A DNA stretch of 18,648 nt from Stramenopiles sp. TOSAG23-6. Lineage: Eukaryota > Sar. A program made the translations under genes and the position numbers. The stretch's first letter is position 1. Every line of letters begins with the position of its first letter. Positions 1-7,919 of this stretch are shown here, in pieces. Below the pieces are notes generated by a model. The model made no database searches. It saw only the letters and a program-made list of their open reading frames with translations, and was not told where the DNA came from. Where the stretch lies: NCBI GenBank assembly GCA_900128565.1, contig LT636060.1, positions 1-18,648 on the forward strand, given 5' to 3'.

Positions 1-53
1 TTTTCGTACGAAATGTTGTACCTAACGATTTTTTTTTGAAATATTTTTCCAAA

Positions 54-827
54 ATGCATAGACCGCAAATTATGAGAACATTTTCGGAGCCTCCTATTCG
101 CTTAACTCAAAATAATTGGGCAAGAAAATCAAATAGTTCAAAGAGTAAATTGAGTATTAAAAGTCCCATGAGCTTTCACGGTGCCGATCTAAAAGTAGAT
201 AACACTTTAAAGAATCCTGTAAATATCGATGAAAATGAAAGCTGGAACTCTTCACTTGCAACATGTACTGAAGTGAGTTACGTGTATGAAGATTGTAGGA
301 GGGGTACTGGTCATGCGAAAAATCTTAAAAGTCAACGTGATTTTTTAGAGCGAATAAGAATGCGCACTTGGGTAGCTGAACCTTGGAAAACTGTTCAAAT
401 TCGATCTGGTGCATGTTTTGATCTTGTATTTGAAGTAAAAGCAAATTGTCCAATCATGTGGGATTGGAAAATTATCATTGATAATCCAAAGTTGGCGTCA
501 ATTTATCGGTTTGTTCCTTCAATGTTGACATTAGACATCAAATTTACAGTGTACTTTGAATCTGAAATCTCTGCGAGGAAAAAGGCTTTTGCTGGAAGTC
601 CTAATCGTTCTCGGAGTTTGAGAAGTAGCAGGACATCCGTTGGTGTTGATCATGGATTTAGGATATTTCCAATAAGAAGTAAGGATCGTAACCTTGTCCG
701 ACATACTGGATGTTTTGAACCGCCTGTTGATGGAACTTTGACACTGCTTTGGGACAATATGCAAAGCGTTGTTTGGCCGAAAACAGTATCATTTCGTAGT
801 AGACAATGCGTACAAAGTTCAAAGTAA
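54..827 (+). CDS. GOLD-domain protein (left copy)
   Basis: A 257-residue protein from the ATG at 54; the frame is open to an upstream TTG at 36, but ATG is the credible eukaryotic start. Residues 1-75 are polar and probably disordered. Residues about 114-247 look like a GOLD (Golgi dynamics) beta-sandwich: a hydrophobic strand ending in the W-D-W of 'IMWDWKI', the alternating strand 'DIKFTVYFESE', then the diagnostic end 'GCFEPPVDGTLTLLWDN' followed by 'VWPKTVSFR', which matches the G-x-Y/F ... G-x-Y ... W-D-N-x-x-S ... K-x-V-x-Y pattern of the family. GOLD domains occur in p24 cargo receptors and Sec14-like lipid-transfer proteins. Here there is no signal peptide, membrane helix or CRAL-TRIO domain, so a cytosolic adaptor or membrane-binding role is inferred. 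A serine/arginine-rich loop (residues about 181-195) interrupts the domain. The gene converges on the ankyrin gene, with 156 bp between the stops. Confidence 0.72.
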   Translation: MHRPQIMRTFSEPPIRLTQNNWARKSNSSKSKLSIKSPMSFHGADLKVDNTLKNPVNIDENESWNSSLATCTEVSYVYEDCRRGTGHAKNLKSQRDFLERIRMRTWVAEPWKTVQIRSGACFDLVFEVKANCPIMWDWKIIIDNPKLASIYRFVPSMLTLDIKFTVYFESEISARKKAFAGSPNRSRSLRSSRTSVGVDHGFRIFPIRSKDRNLVRHTGCFEPPVDGTLTLLWDNMQSVVWPKTVSFRSRQCVQSSK

Positions 828-983
828 ATATATGTTTTCTATTTGTCTATTGTAATATCAGTATGCATCATCTATTTTGTAGAGTATAGTTCTTTAAATG
901 AGATTTTTCAAGTATAAATTATAAATTGAATGTGATTTAATACTTTTATAAAGTTTTATTGAAATTATTCAAGGAAATTATAC
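828..983. other. Short convergent 3' intergenic region
   Basis: This 156-bp AT-rich gap lies between two convergent stop codons. It holds an AATAAA polyadenylation hexamer for the minus-strand ankyrin gene at 955-960 (read as tttatt on the plus strand), 24 bases after that gene's stop. No canonical AATAAA serves the plus-strand gene. The mirror copy is at 17666-17821. Confidence 0.5.
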
Positions 984-3900
984 TTAAATGAGTGGCAGTG
1001 AATCATCATTCTTCTTTGGTGATCTAGATGTAGATTTTGAACGTCGCCTTGCCGCAGCCTTTAATTTTCTTTGTTCACTAGGACAAGGCAGATTAAATAC
1101 CAACGATCCAAACATCTTAGTGTTACGCTGCCGAGCTTGTGCTTTTATCTTCTTATTATGCGCATCTCGTCTTCTTACGCGTTCCATTTCTCTATTATCT
1201 TTCAATTTTGATGCATTGGGGGGGAAATGACTTCTCAAGGCAGTCACAGATCCTATGCTTAACTCATCATGCTGTATTTTAATTGGTTCTACTTGTGATT
1301 TTACTTTTGTGTTTTTTACTCTTTGTGTTTCAATATCATGTGTAAATTGTACAATGTTTCCTGTAGCTTCATGTTGATGTTGTTTCATCTTTTGTACACT
1401 CTCCCTGAGATGCGACTTTTTCAATTGAATTTGATCTCCTATCCACGTGGCACACTTGACATATCCATAATATTCCGCTATATTTTGGGCACTCATTCCA
1501 TTGGCTGTGCACGACTGTAACCACGCTAGAGGTTGTGCATGTGCTAGTTCACATACATCAAGTAACCACTCTATGAATAATAAATGACCGCCTTCAGCAG
1601 CAGCGTGAAGAGCCGTAGCTTCTCTATTATCGCCCGTCCAAAGAAAATTTGCAAAACGTGAACCATCATGCAGGTCCTGCTGCTTTGCAATACTAGCTAT
1701 CCATTTAGCGGTATTTATATGCCCACCAGCAGCAGCAAGAAGCATCGGAGTTTTACCATAATTATCTCGCGACTCAATTCTTGCACCATGTTTTACTAAA
1801 ATCTTGCATATTTCAAGTTGACCTCGTTTTGCAGCACAATGCAAAGGTTGAGAACCATTTTTATCGATAGAAATTGAACTTACACCAATGCCAAATAAAA
1901 CTTTAGCGACAGAGACACTACCACATAGAGCCGCAATGTGTAATGCAGATCGTCCTTGTTCATCTAATGGAGATCTCAAATCACTTTTCAAATTTCTACT
2001 TTTATCTCGTGTTAGTATTTCATGCACATGCCCTGCTTGCCCAGCAGAAACCGCACTATATAATTCTCTTTTCCATTTGACATTCAAAATTCCTCCTTTT
2101 TTTTTACCTTTATGTGGACTTCGACTTTTTCTAAGTGGACTTTTACTACTTGGACTTTTTCTACTTGGACTTTGACTTTTTCTACTTGGACTTTGACTTT
2201 TTCTACTTGGACTTTGACTTCGTCTGCTTACACTTCGACTTTGTCTGCTTACACTTCGACTTCGTCTACTTACACTCCTACTGTTTGTACTTTTTGATTT
2301 ATGAAAACTTTCCGCACTGAGAACAAAAGATTCAGCTGTACAAGGTCTCATTTCTTCAGACGATGGAACATAATTTTTTTGTGTTGTTTTACCCATAGCA
2401 ACGGCTTGTTTACTTGCCGTATGTAGTGCATCAAGACTCACTAAGGACTGAAAATGAGGCCACGTTACTTTATCGATTCCACCAGAAGCACCCAACTCAC
2501 TGCCAAGATTACAAGTATGAAAGTAGGACCAAATATTCTTCATTTCCAGTTCATCCATTCGAATACCATTCATACGTAGTCCATGGACAAATCCCGGGTA
2601 TGATACATGATCATCTTCGTCAGGATTCATACTCAACCATATCTGTTGTGTTGTTCGTCCTTTATTGTACAAACGGACGCGAAGCTTGTCTAACTGTGAC
2701 ATTCCTCCAGATCTCGAAGATCTTGAATGTGGTTGGTTATACTTATGTTTCGTAGGTACGGTCGAAAGATTATTTTCTTTAGAAAAATAATCATCTATTT
2801 CATCAAAAGCTTTATCGAGAGAAGCTCCATGCGTACCATCTTCAGATACGATTGTCGACCAACCACTCGCTATTGTCTCTAGTATATGTGATGGCATCAA
2901 AGGTGCTTCAGGAATACTATTTAAACTTTCATCACCACATATTTTGTTGGTTTGTTTTGGTTGTTTTGGCGAGCCAACTAAAACACTAGCACTATCACCT
3001 ATTTCATAACAATAATCCTCCTTTACTTTTTCTTGTCTTTCAAATTCAATATCCGTTGCAAGCAAGGCATTTAACTGTTCTTCGGTTTCCTTGGCAGCTT
3101 TTGACAATGATAGTGCATAAAGTTCTTCATGTGTATGATTCATATTTTGATCTACTAGTAATTTTAATCGATTTTCAACAAGCCATAATTCCTTTTGAAT
3201 ACGTCGTAGTTGAAACGTTAGAGATTCCCGTTTTGTCTTTTGTGAAAATTTTATCCTTTTTATATTTAATGCATTAGTATCCATGTTATTTTCAGAAAAA
3301 AGAGTGTCATCTCTTTCTGTTTTCAAATTTGTACTATTTTGAATTTTGTTTTGTGAGTTTTCGTTCCTTTGATTGTCATTATCGATTATGTTGAGGGCAG
3401 ACAGGGATCCGTCCCTAGTTGAAATATCATGATCAAGCTCGATGTTTTCTGTTGATCTACCCCTAGTTGAAATATCATGATCAAGCTTGTTGTTTTCTGT
3501 TGATCTACCCCTAGTTGAAATATCATGATCAAGCTTGATGTTTTCTGTTGCATCATGTCTCATTAAAGATTCTGTTGATGTATTTGAAACTTTAAAATCC
3601 ACTTGCTCATCAAGAATGATTAAATCACCAATACTAACTTCATCTTCATCGCCATTACTATATCGCACAGCAACATCTCCATCGTCACATATTTGAACTA
3701 CAGTTCCAATGATTCGTTCGGCGTTTAGATCATATTCATTATAAACACTGACTTTTGTTCCTACTTTTATTTTTTCTACTCTTTTGTTGTCTATATCTCT
3801 TACTATTGAATCGTTTGACTTTTTCCCACCAGAATTCTCCTCCTTTGCAATTGATACATCAATTACAGTGCTATTTGTGTTAGCCAATGCCGAATGTTTC

Positions 3901-4682
3901 GACTCTTTTTCACCCTCTTTTGCAACTGATACACCATTCACAGTATTATTTGGATTAGCTACTGCTGAACTTTTCGACTCTTTTATTTCATTTTGTGGAA
4001 CTGTCTTCTCCGTTTTCATGTCCTTTTCTGCTTGTAAAGAATCAACAGTGGCAAAAAAACCGCTAGATTCGCCATTGGAATTATTTGAAGGACTTGATGT
4101 TAATACACCAATTGCATAATTACTTGTGCTACTCTTAATGCCTTTTGGTTTATCTTTACTATATTTTGTTTCAATTTCATTGGTCTCTTCAAATACAGAA
4201 GCTTTTACACTGTCATTACTTGAAATGGCTACATCATTATCTGCTCTAGCTCCAAACTTTAATCGTACTGTAGCAAGAGCTACTTTTGCTATCGTTCGAA
4301 GACGTTGAAGAGGCTTCTTCTTTTTCTTTTTACTATTTGACGGAAGGATAATCAAATCATTTATATTTACTTCATCTTCATCACCATTAGCATATCGTAC
4401 AGCAACATCTCCATCTTTACACAGTTCAACGATAGTTCCTTCTATTCTTGGGGCACTTGCATCGAACTCATCTGGAACACTCACTCTTACACCTACTCTA
4501 CACTTCAAACGAACGGCAGCGAGTGCTACGGTCGATAATGTCCGTAAACTTGAAAGCTGCAGGTTTGGCGGAGGCATATGAAAAGGCTCTGTAACTATAC
4601 CATTTTTTATTTTAATTTCTGTAGAGTTGGAAGTATTCAGTTGTTTATCAACGTCGACAAGTTTTGACTCTGCCGCTGCCAT
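984..4682 (-). CDS. Large Tudor-like / EF-hand-like / SR-rich / ankyrin-repeat protein (left copy)
   Basis: A single-exon protein of 1232 residues, counted from the first in-frame ATG (minus-strand 4682; the frame is open 27 codons further up but has no ATG). Visible order: a motif LRT..KVALA.VRLK at 47-60, repeated at 128-142; a Tudor/Agenet-like barrel at 62-113 with 'GDVAVRYANGDEDEV', and a second at about 304-357 with 'GDVAVRYSNGDEDEV'; three 16-residue repeats (about 376-424); a charged coiled-coil-like stretch around 500-560; an EF-hand-like helical region at about 660-750; an SR-type tract of 7-residue repeats (about 801-856); ankyrin repeats at about 870-1085, with clear 'ALHIAA', 'PLHCAA' and 'ALHAAA' helices; and a basic tail. 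Such architecture suggests a scaffold binding methylated or basic ligands through Tudor folds and partners through ankyrins; that is inference. An 8-codon upstream ORF lies just before the start (minus strand 4738-4712). I do not recognise a named orthologue. Confidence 0.85.
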   Translation of the reverse strand: MAAAESKLVDVDKQLNTSNSTEIKIKNGIVTEPFHMPPPNLQLSSLRTLSTVALAAVRLKCRVGVRVSVPDEFDASAPRIEGTIVELCKDGDVAVRYANGDEDEVNINDLIILPSNSKKKKKKPLQRLRTIAKVALATVRLKFGARADNDVAISSNDSVKASVFEETNEIETKYSKDKPKGIKSSTSNYAIGVLTSSPSNNSNGESSGFFATVDSLQAEKDMKTEKTVPQNEIKESKSSAVANPNNTVNGVSVAKEGEKESKHSALANTNSTVIDVSIAKEENSGGKKSNDSIVRDIDNKRVEKIKVGTKVSVYNEYDLNAERIIGTVVQICDDGDVAVRYSNGDEDEVSIGDLIILDEQVDFKVSNTSTESLMRHDATENIKLDHDISTRGRSTENNKLDHDISTRGRSTENIELDHDISTRDGSLSALNIIDNDNQRNENSQNKIQNSTNLKTERDDTLFSENNMDTNALNIKRIKFSQKTKRESLTFQLRRIQKELWLVENRLKLLVDQNMNHTHEELYALSLSKAAKETEEQLNALLATDIEFERQEKVKEDYCYEIGDSASVLVGSPKQPKQTNKICGDESLNSIPEAPLMPSHILETIASGWSTIVSEDGTHGASLDKAFDEIDDYFSKENNLSTVPTKHKYNQPHSRSSRSGGMSQLDKLRVRLYNKGRTTQQIWLSMNPDEDDHVSYPGFVHGLRMNGIRMDELEMKNIWSYFHTCNLGSELGASGGIDKVTWPHFQSLVSLDALHTASKQAVAMGKTTQKNYVPSSEEMRPCTAESFVLSAESFHKSKSTNSRSVSRRSRSVSRQSRSVSRRSQSPSRKSQSPSRKSQSPSRKSPSSKSPLRKSRSPHKGKKKGGILNVKWKRELYSAVSAGQAGHVHEILTRDKSRNLKSDLRSPLDEQGRSALHIAALCGSVSVAKVLFGIGVSSISIDKNGSQPLHCAAKRGQLEICKILVKHGARIESRDNYGKTPMLLAAAGGHINTAKWIASIAKQQDLHDGSRFANFLWTGDNREATALHAAAEGGHLLFIEWLLDVCELAHAQPLAWLQSCTANGMSAQNIAEYYGYVKCATWIGDQIQLKKSHLRESVQKMKQHQHEATGNIVQFTHDIETQRVKNTKVKSQVEPIKIQHDELSIGSVTALRSHFPPNASKLKDNREMERVRRRDAHNKKIKAQARQRNTKMFGSLVFNLPCPSEQRKLKAAARRRSKSTSRSPKKNDDSLPLI
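2115..2281 (-). repeat. In-frame 21-bp SR-type minisatellite in the ankyrin gene (left copy)
   Basis: About eight units of 21 bp encode S-R/Q-S-V/P-S-R-R/K/Q heptads: three of the SRSVSRR type, then three identical SQSPSRK units, then degenerate ones. The period is a multiple of three, so copy-number change keeps the frame. SR and SP dipeptides are typical phosphorylation substrates of SR or CDK kinases. Confidence 0.9.
3413..3557 (-). repeat. In-frame 48-bp triplicate in the ankyrin gene (left copy)
   Basis: Three near-identical 48-bp units start about 3413, 3461 and 3509. They encode a 16-residue unit containing LDHDISTR and G-R-S-T-E-N. Differences are few, so the expansion is recent. Each unit contains the palindrome-rich stretch atatcatgatcaagct. 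Confidence 0.9.
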
Positions 4683-4743
4683 TTCTGTCTTGAGAGAATC
4701 AGCAGTTCTATCTAGTGAAAGTAAAACATGACAACCATACCAC

Positions 4744-4839
4744 AAATGAGTTTTAGAAAACTGCTATCCCAAATTAGTTTTAGAAAACTGCTATCACTGT
4801 GAAGGGGTATACAATACGACTGTGAAGGGGTATACAATA
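4744..4839 (+). repeat. Two adjacent pairs of direct repeats (left copy)
   Basis: The first pair has period 27 and differs only near its 5' end. The second pair (20 bp, period 23) is identical. They abut each other and a perfect hairpin (4841-4860). They lie in the 5' leader or promoter of the minus-strand ankyrin gene. Confidence 0.9.
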
Positions 4840-4942
4840 AAGTACACTTGACAGTGTACTAGTAGATGGTGTCGGCGATATATATATGTTTTCTTCTAGT
4901 GTACTAGGAATGTATAAAGTGTAACTGTAACGTTTCAGTTAA

Positions 4943-5012
4943 ATTAACGTTTTGTTTTTCCTCTTCTTTATGATTCCTTAGAAAATTAACGTTTTGTTTT
5001 TCCTCTTCTTTA
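4943..5012 (+). repeat. 28-bp direct repeat pair, period 42 (left copy)
   Basis: Two identical copies of attaacgttttgtttttcctcttcttta lie upstream of the plus-strand 493-residue gene, the second ending 85 bp before its ATG. On the plus strand the element is pyrimidine-rich, as in many protist promoters and polypyrimidine tracts. Confidence 0.88.
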
Positions 5013-5097
5013 AGATGATTTGCGAATGGAATTAAACTAAAGGTTTATCAAGTACAACCACAGCAAACGCAATTACTTTTACGTTTATCAATATTGT

Positions 5098-6705
5098 ATG
5101 ACGATGAATTCTAAAGAGAATATTTTCGAATTAGTGGAGAATATTCTAAAGGAAGAAAATATATTGAATCTACAAGTAAACAACGAATCTCTAGAAGAAG
5201 AGGCAAAAGAGGCTATAGACTCGAACTTTTCAAGACAAAAGAAATATTTCAACTTACAAGTTGGAGTATTCTTTGCACAAATAAATAAGCACTTTTCTCT
5301 GTGCGATTGGAATGAAGCAATGGCGCTGGTAGCAAAGTTATCTATCAAGACTACTAGTACTACAAAATCAGTGAAAAATTTGACCCCAGAGAGTTGTAAT
5401 CTCCTTCGAACAGACTATCGCTTAATAATGCTTGCAATCAATCTACTTCTAAACGCAGAAGAGAATCGATGGTCTTTTATTTTACCCCCACTTCAATTCA
5501 TCAGTAATATTTCAATACATGTTGAGAGTAAAATTTTACTCTGCAAATCAATTCCAATTTTTTCTACTCTTTTCGGTTTACTACGAAATAAAAGACCCGA
5601 TACGTTTTTTGATATCAGTGACTATTCCGATGCAAATACTAAAATTATGCAAGATTTGTCAAATATAAAAGAAATGTCTACAATTATGCAAGATTTGCAT
5701 GCAAATTTAGCATTTTCTACGGTTAGATTAGAATCGCTCTTAGTACTTTGCGTATTTGCAACTTCTGGTGGGAATTTGATATCATGTAGGTTTTGTTTTA
5801 TTTTTTTTTAATTACTATTTTGCTAGCAAAATTTTGTACCTAAACAAAAAATATTTATTTTTTTATTTTTTCACAATACATCATACGATGAAAAATATAT
5901 TACTGGCATGTATAGCTATGATTCAAATAAAACTAGACCTATACTAGATAGTGAAGAAAACAATCGGAAAGAAACCGCAAAAACAAATAGGAATAATAGC
6001 CAAGAAGATGTAAACGATAATATTGATGAAAAAAATAACTTTTCTTTGCATTTTACAGCTGAAAGCTTTCAAATTGTGCGTCTTATGCAGGAATGCGATG
6101 CAATATTTGTTTTAGTACAAAGTTTATCTAGAGAAATGCAATTTTTTGATAGTATGTCTAAATATATTGATAATTATAGACATCTGAAACCTGAGTATTC
6201 TCAGTCTTTAACTACTAATAAGAATGATACCAATATACATGATCTATGTTGTAATTTAGATGACATTCATTGTGCAATTATTTCAGCTAGTAGAGAAATA
6301 CTTTTAAGAACAATAAATCTTATTGTTCGTATTGCCCCTATCACCAACAACTACTTACAAAAATCAAATACGACTTTATCTGAAAAAGTATTATCAGATG
6401 TACCAGATGTATCAGAAATAGTACCATTAGATGTATCTGAAAAAGTACCATCAGATGTATCTGAAAAAGTACCATTAAATGTATCTGAAAAAGTATCATC
6501 AGATGCACGAAAAATACGACTCCAGAGGAGAGCTAACTTACGTCAATGTAAATCATTGAAGATCTTATTTGAACTTTCCAAAGTTTCTGTTGAATTCACT
6601 GGAAAATCAACTTGTGTAAAGAAAAAGCAATTTATTTCATATATTCGAGACAAAATTAGAATGGCTGCTTTAGAATTACAAAAACATATTACTATAAAGA
6701 AATAA
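5098..6705 (+). CDS. Uncharacterised 493-residue helical protein, two exons (left copy)
   Basis: Exon 1 is 5098-5789 and exon 2 is 5916-6705. Removing the intervening 126 bases joins the frames exactly (692 + 790 = 1482 bases, 494 codons with stop), which is the main reason to treat the two ORFs as one gene. The start ATG is in the context ttgtATGACG. The product is mostly amphipathic helix. Residues 1-60 are acidic and lysine-rich and coiled-coil-like; about 70-230 have leucine-rich helices resembling an alpha-solenoid (not recognised as HEAT or ARM). The part from about 245 is polar, followed by further helices (about 280-375), a repeat of 8-residue units (S-E-K-V-P-S-D-V) and a basic helical C-terminus ending in KK. 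There is no signal peptide or membrane segment. It diverges from the ankyrin gene and converges on the ICT1-like gene, 37 bp from its stop. I cannot name a family. Confidence 0.75.
5790..5915 (+). other. Spliceosomal intron in the 493-aa gene (left copy)
   Basis: The 126-bp intron has donor TAG|GTTTTG and acceptor GTATAG|C. It is T-rich, with an in-frame stop at 5809-5811. The competing donor GTAGGT at 5786 gives the wrong phase for exon 2; the 5790 donor gives the right one (a Ser codon split AG|C). The mirror is at 12734-12859. Confidence 0.75.
6379..6507 (+). repeat. In-frame 24-bp minisatellite in the 493-aa gene (left copy)
   Basis: Five units of 24 bp, one with a 9-bp insertion, encode variants of S-E-K-V-P-S-D-V. 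The unit core is 'gtatctgaaaaagtacc'. The frame is preserved. Confidence 0.88.
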
Positions 6706-6742
6706 ATCAATATACATTCATTAATATTATAAAGAAAATAAA

Positions 6743-7498
6743 TCACCATGCGTCTCTTCCAGATGGACCACGTCGTCCCGATTTTATATTCTTGCGATGC
6801 TCCTTTTGACGTCTTCGTTTTGCCTTTGTTTTTTCACCAATTCCTTCCCAAATTTTTCGTTCCTTTGGCTCTACAATGGCCTTGTCAACTATCGACTGCA
6901 ACTTTTTCAAACAGTCACGTAAATTGCGACCCTGTGTACGTTCAGCGTCAGAATACAATACAATCTCGCCTGCTTTGTTTATACGAGTTGCTTGTTGAAC
7001 TGCTAAACGTGAACGCACCTCCGCCGGTAACCACGGAACAGTATACACGTTAAACCGAACTTCTGCTTTTGTTGACAGTTTGTTCACATTTTGACCACCA
7101 GGACCAGAACTACGAACATATTTTACATCTACCATGTCTTTTTCAACTATAATTCTATCGTAACTCTTCATTGTCATGCTTTCTTTTGTTGAAGGATTTG
7201 TAAATGGCAAACTCAGAGATACAGTATTTATGAGAAGCTCGCGAACTTTACTCATATCTGCATGATCAATGTTCTCCCACAAATTCTTCCACACATATTT
7301 TAACATTTTGTTTGGAATAATGTGATGGTGGCAGCAATCGACTTTCCACGGAAAGAAGGATTTCTCCATCCTTTTTTTACACAAGACATTTCTTCCTGAT
7401 TTGGGCCAATGGATCCAATTATCATCTTCTGGGCTATGTGATGATACAGAAAGAATACAACAAAGTGCAAATACTATAGATTGAATGTACATGTTCAT
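6743..7498 (-). CDS. Chimeric ORF: secreted-type N-terminus joined to the ICT1/ArfB GGQ domain
   Basis: The ORF has 251 codons. Residues 110-251 are identical to residues 32-173 of the intact ICT1-like protein encoded at 11385-11906, including the catalytic GGQ in 'SSGPGGQNVNKLST' and the basic C-terminal tail. Residues 1-109 are unrelated and come from the loop: a signal-peptide-like start (hydrophobic 'IVFALCCILSVSS'), then a Cys/His/Trp-rich stretch with 'CCHHHIIPNK'. The junction falls exactly at the inner end of the inverted repeat (7172/7173), so the ORF was made by the rearrangement. The mitochondrial presequence is missing. If translated, the product would be sent to the secretory route, where a ribosome-rescue hydrolase cannot work. 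I regard it as a truncated ICT1 copy fused to the 5' end of another gene. The 109 open codons upstream suggest that part was once coding. Confidence 0.7.
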   Translation of the reverse strand: MNMYIQSIVFALCCILSVSSHSPEDDNWIHWPKSGRNVLCKKRMEKSFFPWKVDCCHHHIIPNKMLKYVWKNLWENIDHADMSKVRELLINTVSLSLPFTNPSTKESMTMKSYDRIIVEKDMVDVKYVRSSGPGGQNVNKLSTKAEVRFNVYTVPWLPAEVRSRLAVQQATRINKAGEIVLYSDAERTQGRNLRDCLKKLQSIVDKAIVEPKERKIWEGIGEKTKAKRRRQKEHRKNIKSGRRGPSGRDAW

Positions 7499-7528
7499 AT
7501 CAATTGGCTACGTGATTATTGTAAAAAA

Positions 7529-7747
7529 ATGTCAAACGATTCAGTAGATTATGGAGGTTTCACTAATGTTAATGATCCTCCAGAAGAAAAGCTTACTTGG
7601 CACTTGTATGAAGCTGATTGCTTTTCAGACTGGACAATTGTAGTTGAGATTGAAGGATTCTTTTTCCTCGAAGGTATCGTATACGTAGTAGTTTATAAAG
7701 GAAGAAATCAATTAAAATATGGCCACGACGTGACAATAATAAAATAA
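7529..7747 (+). CDS. Small hypothetical ORF, 72 residues
   Basis: The ORF starts at an ATG in good context (aaaaATGTCA), and the frame is open a further 16 codons upstream. The product is acidic at its N-terminus, followed by alternating hydrophobic residues ('WTIVVEIEG', 'IVYVVVYKG') that suggest a beta sheet. I do not recognise it. Its ATG is only 30 bp from the divergent ATG of the chimeric ORF, which is very tight for two real genes, so one of them may be an exon fragment. Possible splice sites exist nearby (tttcag at about 7624-7629) but cannot be judged alone. Confidence 0.35.
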   Translation: MSNDSVDYGGFTNVNDPPEEKLTWHLYEADCFSDWTIVVEIEGFFFLEGIVYVVVYKGRNQLKYGHDVTIIK

Positions 7748-7854
7748 ATCGACGCAAACGCAAACCTGCTTGTTTTTTTTTTGGGTCAAAAAATTTGCTA
7801 CTATTTTTTTTCGACCAGCACCACACAGTGGCACACAGAACACTCAGAAAACTT

Positions 7855-7869
7855 TCTCTCTCTCTCTCT
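7855..7869 (+). repeat. (TC)n microsatellite
   Basis: An uninterrupted TC run of about seven units precedes a CTGCAG site. There is no equivalent in the arms. Confidence 0.85.
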
Positions 7870-7919
7870 GCAGATAGATAATCCTAAAGTACACAAGACA
7901 ACCACTACATTACAGACTT

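Larger units (their letters stand above)
4683..5097. promoter_or_regulatory. Divergent promoter region between the ankyrin and 493-aa genes (left copy)
   Basis: The two genes diverge from this 415-bp region, so it must hold both promoters. It is built from paired direct repeats: a ~25-bp element ending 'tagaaaactgctatc' (4744-4768 and 4771-4795), a 20-bp element 'ctgtgaaggggtatacaata' (4797-4816 and 4820-4839), and a 28-bp element with the C/T-rich core 'tttttcctcttcttta' (4943-4970 and 4985-5012). An 8-bp-stem hairpin AGTACACT-tgac-AGTGTACT lies at 4841-4860, and a TATATATAT run at about 4879-4887 could act as a TATA element. Which element drives which gene cannot be told. Confidence 0.6.
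1..7172 (+). repeat. Left arm of a 7.17-kb inverted duplication
   Basis: Bases 1-7172 are the reverse complement of 11477-18648. I checked the inner boundary base by base: 7172 pairs with 11477, while 7173 (g) faces 11476 (t) and fails. All arm ORFs have mirrored partners with identical translations, so no indel separates the arms. The outer boundary coincides with the window end, so the true arm may be longer. The first bases contain a 12-bp palindrome (TTTCGTACGAAA, 2-13). Confidence 0.97.

Noticed and set aside
36-53. Six-codon N-terminal extension of the GOLD protein
   Set aside because: It depends on a TTG start; the first ATG is at 54.
2414-2755. Plus-strand ORF of 113 codons (and its mirror) inside the ankyrin gene
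   Set aside because: It is antisense to a 1232-residue protein with clear domains and has no motif of its own; the same holds for the ORFs at 1888, 2112, 2135, 3056, 3784 and 4126.
3413-3557. CRISPR-like array
   Set aside because: The 48-bp units are contiguous with no variable spacers and encode in-frame peptide repeats in a eukaryotic gene.
6748-7053. ORF antisense to ICT1 (and mirror 11596-11901)
   Set aside because: It lies fully within the GGQ-domain coding sequence, and the conserved protein is on the other strand.
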